Assembly (NCBI GenBank): GCA_014706295.1
Contig: JACSVZ010000016.1
Location: forward strand, 2,008,168-2,072,167
From: Lycocorax pyrrhopterus obiensis
Lineage: Eukaryota > Chordata > Aves > Passeriformes > Paradisaeidae
Direction of reading: 5' to 3'
DNA: 64,000 nucleotides
Below are positions 58,801 through 64,000 of the stretch, one piece after another. A program made the position numbers and the translations under genes. A model generated the notes under the pieces. It was not told the origin of the DNA. It worked only from the letters and a program-made list of their open reading frames with translations, and did not search any database. Position 1 is the first letter of the stretch; the number at the start of each line of letters is the position of its first letter.

Positions 58801-61800
58801 GATTTCAAGCAGCAAACAGACCTTGAAAGAGGCTTTGCCATGGCCATCACTGGTGGAGGATCATGACATGGCAATTAGCACTTCCCACCCTTACAAACTT
58901 CAGGAATGGAACAGTTCCAGGGAGCAGAGACGCCGTCGCCTTGGCCAGTGGCTCCCTTGTCTCCAGAATCAGGTAATTTGCTATGGTTGTGCCACAAAAT
59001 AGTTGTGGGTTGTATGAAATGAAAGAAAACCTTGTCAGAGCATTGATACAGAAGGGAAAAATCCAGAGAAGCCAATGTCGATGTTTCCTAGACATGAATT
59101 CTCCTCGGGAAACATCTCTGCACTGCTGCTACCCTGCACCAGCGAAACTGAAATTTATGGAAAATCTGGGCAGTCATGGTTGCATTCCCATGAGCTCTTT
59201 TCCCTCTGAGCACTCTAAGAACATGGGCATTTTTATCAGCTGCAGAAGTTGAACAGGCTGCTCTCAGACTATCAAAGTTTGCCATTGGAAAAGCAGGAAT
59301 ATTCTCCTGTTTCAAGCCACCAGCCCTTTGGTCCACAGCAAAGAAATATCTCAGCCCTTCTGCAGGGGTCAAAAGAGCTTTGGACCTAAGGGAGAAATGT
59401 CCTTGGAAAAATTGCTGGAGAAGTCTCCCTGAACAGATGAGGAAAAAAGGCACCAGCACAGAAACCAGGAAAATCACTGCCCGTGCGATTGTAGTTTAGC
59501 AAAGTTGGGAGCAACTGCAAAATTCTGCTTTGAGCAGAAAGCACCTCGTGATCTCCACACGAGGTGAAACCACCAGCCTTGCCCAGCTCAGCTTCTGCTA
59601 TTTATCACTTATGTGCGCCCAGTTTCCAACTGCGTCCTCCGGACCATCTCACGCCAAAGCAAGGAGCGAAAAATAACAGGAGAAAGCAAAATCAGAACAA
59701 AAATGTTCAGTCCTCCAGTGCCACATTTCACCAGAGAGCGACTGTTTATAGCTGAGCAGCCAGAGCCATAAACTGCCTGGGTTATTTCTCATTTCTATCT
59801 ATTATCTTGATTTTTCCTCAACCTATTTGAAATTAAAATTCCCAACTAAATTGAAGATAGATGATGGGCAAGACAAGTTTAATCTTTGCTGTGGGACCGA
59901 GGGATTGAGGTGAAAAAAACCTTGGAACCCAAAACTTCCTCGATGTGCTCGGGTCACCTCGCTGCTTTGCCTATTATTTTTATTCACTCTGGCACTATTG
60001 TTCCCAATATAAATTGCCATTGTCAGGATAATAAATAGGGGTTGATAATGGAAATGCTGACAAACCATTAACTCTGGTGTAGTTCATGAGGGGGGTTTCA
60101 TGGAGATCGAGGTGCCGCACACTTAAAACAAACATGGGGATGATGCATTTAAATAATATCTGAACAAATTAATAATAGCATTTTTAGCATCGTTTCCCCC
60201 CCCTCTGATTGGGGTACCACCTTTGCTGGTGGTGGGTGGGGAGAATTGCCCGTAGGAGCAGCTGGATTCGGGAGACAGAGCCAATCCATAAAGCACAGCA
60301 GTGGGACACGAGGCTTTGCTCCGGCTTCTCCAGAGACTGGAAGTGTCAGACAATCTATAACAGGAGGGAAAAACGGGAGCAGGGAGGGGGGTGACTACAG
60401 AAGAACAGGCCCACTTCATTAAAAAGAAAGGGAAAAATTCCACCTCGTTTTGTAGGGCAGTGCTGATAGCACTGGTCACGAAAAGGATCATTTGAGACAA
60501 AGCACATAAATATTCATATTCCCTCACACTGAGCCCACATCATCTTGCTGACACCACTGAGGGTGAGGACGGCAACTTTGGGGGGTTCAGGCCCCCCCCC
60601 CACCTTTATTTTTTGGGCTCGTCCTTTATTCCTTGGGCTCTTTTACATCCCTTTTTGTAGGTGACTGCAATAAACCTGGCAAACACAAGTGGGAATTCCA
60701 CTCTAAGATGAGGGTTTCATCAGAAACCCCAATATTTAGGATAGGATGCTCATGTCTGTCCATGGCTCAGAGAGATCCACAGAGCTTGTGGGATGGAGCT
60801 GAGGAATCATGGAAACACAGAATCCCAGCATAGTTTGGGTTGGAACGGACTTAAGGACCATCTTGTTCCACCCCTGCTGTGGGCAGGGACATGGACACAC
60901 TGATCTCCAGCAGCCCCTCTAAATGCAGGAAAATCCTGCTAATGCAGGAAATCCATCCCCTCAACATTCCCATTTTAGAATATGAATAACCCATCTGACA
61001 GACACCAGTCTGGAGGTTTTGGAATTGCAAAAAAACCATCCCTAGTTTTCTGCTTTTTGCTGTAGGGCTGAGGTCAGCGACAAAGGTATTTTGAAAGAAC
61101 AAACCCCCGAAATCTCAAGTTTTCTGATTTCTTCAAAGATTAGAACAATTCCCAGAGCTGAACACTCGAAAACGTTAATTGCTTCTTCCATAGAGTTACA
61201 ATTTTTGTCATTTTAATTTTTTTGAGCAGAAGAACTGAGGAAGAACTGCAAGAACTGGAAGAACTGCAGCGTGTTGTGGGAGCACCTCTGTGGGGAGGGT
61301 TTGGTTTTTACACCTCAGTTTACCCCTCACATGGCAACTTTAATCTCTTTATAGAATCATTAAGGCTTGCAAAGACGTCTAAGATCGGGTCCAAGCATTA
61401 ACCCAGTGAATTTTACCAACCTGTCCTGCCCTTTTCTCCCTGAGTTTTTCCTTGGTGAAGGTGCACAGCTTTGCTGACTGGGAGAGCAGTGTGTGAATAC
61501 CAGCCCTGCACAAACACCCTTCTTTGCATGTCATCCTTCAGCTGGATGCCCAGGCAGGATCAGGCTCATGTCCTTCTGGGAAAATGCACCTCTGTACCCG
61601 AGAGTCCAAGCAGGGGAGTTCCAAGCCATGGCTCCAGCAAGAGGACGATGCTCAGGGACATCCCTGGCACCTGCGTGGGGAAGGTGCAGCACAGCCAAAG
61701 CCAGACACCAGTTGAGAATGAGGATCCAGAGAGCAACACAAAAACACAGCTCAGGGGATGAAACACCTCCCCCGCTGGCGTCTGAGGCCACAGCCACATT

Positions 61801-62795
61801 GGGTTATATTGGTTTGATTTGTGCCTTCTCTTGAGAGAAGCAATTTTTGTGCACAATGCCCCTTTCTGTGTGTTTTGGAAACGCCATTTTGCAGAAGTTC
61901 TGCAGTGATTTCCTGATATAATTGGCTTCTTCCCTCCATTCTGGCTGTATCAAAGCACAGAGGCCAGATGGGTATAAGAGTCTAAGTGCCTTTTTTCTCA
62001 CTGTATTAAGGCAAGAAGAAACCCCAGATAATCCTGTTGTAACCTAATTGTTTGCACCCCGAGATACTCTGGGCACAACCAGGACAGGAATGATTCCCGT
62101 GGCAGAAAAAGCTGGAACCAAAGGAGAATTAGGGAGAAATCCAGCCTGGTGGTGTTAGCCCGAATAGAAATACAGTGAGCTGAACTGTGACATATCCTCT
62201 TAGGGAAGGATCTTCTCCAATGACAAGACTATTAGTGGCTTCTGGTGGGAAGCCACACGCAGCCGCACAGCTGGGGCAGGGATCTGAACCGGAGCCACCC
62301 ACGGCACAGGGGACGAATCTCCCCATGGAGCAGCCCGGACAATACCTCAGGAACCCGATGCATAATTAGTTGTAATGAGTTTTGCTGAACCTCAGCTTGG
62401 CCATGGGAGGGAGTTTGCCTTGAGGCATCTCCAAGGGGCCAGTTGTTCAAACACGGTGAGCACCCGAGGTCCTTTTTGGCTGAAATTTGGGTTGCCCACT
62501 GAAAACCCCTCACTGCCCACACAAAGATTGCATCACGTGCCCTCCCACCTCTTCCCTGGTGCCATCAGGCCCTACCTGGCAGCCCCAGGATGGTGAAGTA
62601 GCCGCGGCATTCGGTGAAGCCGGAGCTCTCCCGGACACAGGTGCGCCAGAGGCCCTGGTAGTTGAAGACGGCCGTCACCGGGTTGTTGTACAGGTCCTGG
62701 GTGCTCCACTGGTCCATGCACGTGGACGCGATGATGCCTCCAATGCCCAGAGCGGACACCACAAAGCCCATGGACTGGCAGATTGTGACCGACAT
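46707..62795 (-). CDS. CLDN18: CLDN18 gene, claudin-18, with two alternative first exons
   Basis: Claudin-18 is a four-transmembrane tight-junction protein that limits paracellular ion leak in stomach and lung epithelium. Two first exons, 62576-62795 (claudin-18.2-like) and 54358-54577 (claudin-18.1-like), each splice in phase 1 to common exons 50265-50429, 48199-48304, 47727-47837 and 46707-46884. Both joined frames are intact and give 259 residues, against 261 in human. All introns have GT-AG ends. The protein has the W...GLW..C...C claudin signature in the first exons, four hydrophobic segments and a C-terminal DYV for PDZ binding. It is convergent with the DZIP1L/A4GNT strand, as in human. 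Confidence 0.95.
47153..47307 (+). mobile_element. CR1 LINE 3' end fragment in a CLDN18 intron
   Basis: A plus-oriented CR1 ('ccatccctggaagtgttcca', 'gaaggtgtccctgcacatgg', 'aaggtccctcccaacccaaa', 'ctggaattctatgattcc'), antisense to CLDN18. Confidence 0.9.
47545..47602 (+). mobile_element. CR1-type LINE tail fragment
   Basis: A short plus-oriented tail: 'actctgatcttaaaggtctt', 'ttccaacctgaaggactctg'. Confidence 0.65.
47727..47837 (-). CDS. CLDN18: CLDN18 exon 4: fourth transmembrane segment
   Basis: Acceptor 'gcctgttttgcag' lies before 47837 and a GTAAGC donor after 47727. It codes YTFGSALFVGW, then a glycine-rich hydrophobic helix (transmembrane segment 4), then MMCLACKGLIPEES, matching human MMCIACRGLAPEET. 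Its 111 bases keep the frame with split arginine codons at both ends. It is too short to stand out as an open frame by itself and was found from the protein. Confidence 0.95.
48199..48304 (-). CDS. CLDN18: CLDN18 exon 3: third transmembrane segment and second loop
   Basis: Acceptor 'ctgtcccatctcag' ends before 48304 and the donor is GTGGGT. It codes LCAITGVSVFANMLVTNFWM, nearly the same as human, then the second extracellular loop STTSMFQGMQNVQN. The loop is about four residues shorter than the human one (STANMYTGMGGMVQTVQT), which accounts for part of the length difference from 261 residues. Confidence 0.95.
48886..48925 (-). mobile_element. CR1 LINE tail fragment
   Basis: A very short minus-oriented tail ('ggaatcacaggtttgggttg', 'gaagggaccttaaagacc'), facing the plus copy at 49018. 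Confidence 0.7.
49015..49155 (+). mobile_element. CR1 LINE 3' end fragment
   Basis: A plus-oriented CR1 ('cagtgtccaaggccaggttg', 'tggaaggtgtccctgcccat', 'aaggtccttccaacccaacc'). Confidence 0.9.
49609..50045 (-). mobile_element. Solo LTR in CLDN18 intron, 4-bp target duplication
   Basis: A 437-bp element with plus-strand ends 'tgatgcctta' and 'taaggcatca', a perfect 10-bp inverted terminal match, flanked by GTGG at 49605-49608 and 50046-50049. On the minus strand it has TATAAAAG at 49772-49765 and AATAAA at 49676-49671, in correct LTR order. It has the same orientation as CLDN18 and its edge lies 220 bases from exon 2, on the exon 3 side. No internal retroviral genes are present. Confidence 0.85.
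50265..50429 (-). CDS. CLDN18: CLDN18 exon 2: second transmembrane segment
   Basis: Acceptor 'gtttgttttgcag' ends before 50429 and the donor GTAAGT follows 50265. The first two bases complete the alanine of LGLPA. It codes MFQAVRALMIVGIVLG, FALKCIRIGSMED and ANMTLTSGIMF, nearly the same as human claudin-18 residues 75-128. It is the common exon to which both first exons splice in the same phase. Confidence 0.96.
51815..51955. promoter_or_regulatory. Candidate enhancer: AP-1 site, GATA/E-box palindrome, extra GATA site
   Basis: In the intron between exons 1a and 2. A consensus AP-1 site TGACTCA lies at 51818-51824. The perfect 18-bp palindrome CCTTATCAGCTGATAAGG lies at 51831-51848 and holds two GATA sites around a CAGCTG E-box. 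The same ten bases CCTTATCAGC recur at 51941-51950. GATA4/6 act in foregut epithelium; binding here is inference. Confidence 0.45.
53557..53601. repeat. 15-bp triplicate repeat
   Basis: Three tandem copies of 'gcatccctgaggatg' (the last slightly changed) lie in a CLDN18 intron. Confidence 0.9.
54358..54577 (-). CDS. CLDN18: CLDN18 alternative first exon, claudin-18.1 (lung) type
   Basis: ATG at 54577, 73 codons plus one base, donor GTAGGG after 54358. The start MSTTLCQ, then MDTWSTQDLYDNPV, VRQSSGF and TECRPYFTILGLP match mammalian claudin-18.1 at the isoform-specific positions (D in YDNP, Q in VRQS, P in CRPYF). It codes transmembrane segment 1 and the first extracellular loop with the W-GLW-C-C signature (W30, G48-L49-W50, C53, C63). 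Identity to the other first exon is 58 of 73 residues by my count. It lies about 3.9 kb upstream of exon 2. Confidence 0.95.
54675..54715 (-). promoter_or_regulatory. Candidate lung-type promoter elements: GATA and FOXA sites
   Basis: Reading toward the 18.1 start codon, the minus strand has GTAAACA (FOXA consensus, plus-strand TGTTTAC at 54705-54711) and TGATAA (plus-strand TTATCA at 54680-54685), about 100-135 bases before the ATG. FOXA and GATA factors act in foregut and lung; their use here is inferred. No clear TATA box is seen. Confidence 0.35.
60805..60905 (-). mobile_element. CR1 LINE 3' tail fragment
   Basis: A minus-oriented tail: 'cagaatcccagcatagtttg', 'ggttggaacggacttaagga', 'gtgggcagggacatgg'. 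Confidence 0.8.
61352..61415 (-). mobile_element. CR1-type LINE tail fragment
   Basis: A minus-oriented tail variant: 'tagaatcattaaggcttgca', 'aagacgtctaagatcgggtc', 'caagcattaacccagtg'. Confidence 0.6.
62576..62795 (-). CDS. CLDN18: CLDN18 alternative first exon, claudin-18.2 (stomach) type
   Basis: ATG at 62795 in good context ('ggcaccatgtcg'), 73 codons plus one base, donor GTAGGG after 62576. MSVTICQ, then MDQWSTQDLYNNPV, TAVFNYQGLW, VRESSGF and TECRGYFTILGLP match mammalian claudin-18.2 at the isoform-specific positions (Q29, N in YNNP, E in VRES, G in CRGYF). It codes transmembrane segment 1 and the first loop. An ATG-led frame extends 34 codons upstream but is Pro/Arg-rich, unlike any claudin, and is read as 5' UTR. 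It lies about 8.2 kb upstream of the 18.1-type exon. Confidence 0.96.
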
Positions 62796-62970
62796 GGTGC
62801 CAGGCGCGCGGGAGCCACGTCCTGGGCGCGCGCAAGCCTCCACAAGCCGGGTCTGCGGCAGGCAGCCAGGGCACCAGGGACTTTTAGCTGGAGGCACTGC
62901 CTACGTCACGCCAGCAGTCAGGAGAGCTCTGGGTGCACCACGCAAACCTCCCCTTGCCTTTATCTGTTTC
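62796..62970 (-). promoter_or_regulatory. Candidate claudin-18.2 promoter: CRE-like site, TATA-like box, CpG cluster
   Basis: On the minus strand, TGACGTAG (plus-strand CTACGTCA at 62901-62908) lies about 110 bases before the ATG and is close to the CREB site TGACGTCA. A TATA-like CTAAAAG follows at 62887-62881, and the leader holds clustered CGCGCG motifs at 62804-62832. A GATAAAGG motif lies near 62958-62965. CREB binding and CpG methylation are reported to control human CLDN18.2; extending this to the present sequence is inference. Confidence 0.45.
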
Positions 62971-63194
62971 GGTGAGATAATTTCCTCGCTCGGTACCAAG
63001 AGCCATTTGTTCCACCTCGCTCTCTGTTTACCTTCTCCCTCCAGGCAGAGGTGCAGCCGGCATGGCCAGGCAGGACCAGCGGGTCCCTCTGGAGAGCTTT
63101 CACAGAAACACCGGGGAACTTCGGGACACCAAGCACAGAGGGGCTTAAATCGGATGAAACATAAAAATTATGGAGAGCCTGATCCTTTCCTGGC

Positions 63195-63422
63195 AAGGAT
63201 TTTGAGCCAAGTGGAGAGATTTAGATTGGGTATTAGGAAAACTTCCTTCATGGAATGGGTTGTCAAGCATTTAAACAGGCTGCCCAGGGAAGTGCGGAGT
63301 CCCCATCTCTGGAGGGATTTAACAGATGTGTAGATGTGACACTTGGGGACGTGATTGACCTGGGAGTGCTGAGTGTTGGACTTGATGATCTTGGAGGGCT
63401 CTTCTAACCTAAATGATTCCAG
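63195..63422 (+). mobile_element. CR1 LINE 3' end fragment, divergent subfamily
   Basis: A plus-oriented CR1 of another subfamily: 'gggtattaggaaaacttcct', 'aaacaggctgcccagggaag', 'tgatcttggagggctcttct', 'aacctaaatgattccagga'. Confidence 0.85.
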
Positions 63423-64000
63423 GATTTATTAGCATGGCTCCCTCTGGCTCAACCAAAACATTTAAGCCGAGGTTAATGCATAAAAGAGGGAATCTTGTAG
63501 CAATGGATGTTTGGGCAGACCTCGGGAAGGTTGGGCTGGGAGCTCACGGGAAAGGCAGCACTTGCTGAAGAGTGAAAGGTGTGAACCTACAGTTTTTTGT
63601 GGGAGGGCCAAGGGGAAAACATAGGCAAAACTGTATATTCTCATTTATTATTGTTTTATACCCCTCATCCAAATGGGAATTTGGACTTTTTCCCATGGGC
63701 AAAGGAAGATGGCAGGGCAGACCTGCTGTAAGACCAGAGTGCCCTAAGGGACCTGGCCTTATTGCAGAAAATGCCTTCATGGGGTGATGTCTTGTTTGCC
63801 CATTCTGCTCCTTCCGTCACCACTTTCTCCCTAGCCCAGTTTTCCAGAGGTACCAACCTGTTTGTGGTTGGAGAGGAACAGGGAATGTGCCGGAGAAGAG
63901 GAGGTGAGGAGCCCTGTTTCGGCAGCGCCAGATGCACAGAGCGTATGGAGGGGTCAAGGAGGGACCTTCAGCAGAAGTGGAGCTCAGTGGGGTGACATTT
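63423..64000. other. Non-coding flank
   Basis: No gene or repeat family was recognised upstream of the claudin-18.2 promoter and the CR1 copy. Confidence 0.45.

Larger units (their letters stand above)
54720..62560. other. CLDN18 intronic sequence between the two first exons
   Basis: About 7.8 kb with no further coding exon recognised. CR1 tails lie at 60805 and 61352. 59560-60200 is AT-rich and repeat-poor. C and G homopolymers occur near 60593-60602. Open frames of 100-220 codons here have no recognisable homology and overlap on both strands. Confidence 0.5.

Noticed and set aside
62796..62897. Possible 34-residue N-terminal extension of the claudin-18.2 isoform
   Set aside because: The extension is Pro/Arg-rich, unlike any claudin, and the downstream ATG has good context and gives the standard N-terminus.
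1..64000. tRNA, rRNA, selenocysteine elements or other structured RNA genes
   Set aside because: None could be recognised by eye on either strand. A covariance-model search would be needed to exclude small ones.

Overview
This is vertebrate nuclear DNA, almost certainly from a bird. The evidence is many short CR1 LINE 3' ends in both orientations, solo LTRs, GGGAA/GGGGA pentanucleotide arrays, and small multi-exon genes separated by long non-coding stretches. A songbird is plausible, but the sequence alone does not prove it. There are no bacterial features. Bacterial-style signals such as ribosome binding sites, operons and riboswitches do not apply here.

The gene content matches the A4GNT - DZIP1L - CLDN18 neighbourhood known from human 3q22, in the same relative order and orientations. 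(1) A4GNT, plus strand: two coding exons (27036-27440 and 28392-29003) give an intact 338-residue GT32 glycosyltransferase. (2) DZIP1L, plus strand, 30.9-36.9 kb: at least six exon-like blocks align to the ciliary protein DZIP1L. Two carry frame disruptions and the zinc-finger exon is not visible, so the locus looks decayed, very divergent or misassembled. (3) CLDN18, minus strand, 46.7-62.8 kb: five coding positions with two alternative first exons, resembling the stomach (claudin-18.2) and lung (claudin-18.1) isoforms. Each gives a complete 259-residue claudin ending in DYV.

Layout. 1-26.9 kb: no gene recognised; scattered CR1 fragments, one ancient CR1/L3-type LINE fragment, a 33-bp minisatellite, AT-rich possibly conserved non-coding blocks, and a 1.3 kb GGGAA array. 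27-29.5 kb: A4GNT. 29.5-38 kb: the DZIP1L locus, interrupted by a second pentanucleotide array and an inverted pair of about 366-bp LTRs. 37.9-38.6 kb: a roughly 20-bp minisatellite. 38.6-46.7 kb: non-coding sequence and CR1. 46.7-62.8 kb: CLDN18, with a 437-bp solo LTR in an intron and a GATA/E-box/AP-1 cluster in the intron upstream of exon 2. 63-64 kb: CR1 and flank.

A4GNT caps gastric gland-type mucin O-glycans and claudin-18.2 seals gastric epithelial tight junctions, so the window holds two stomach-mucosa genes next to each other. I found no convincing wholly new biological system. The most useful observations are the DZIP1L decay, the apparent order of the two CLDN18 first exons, the CRE-like and GATA sites around them, and the unusual repeat arrays.
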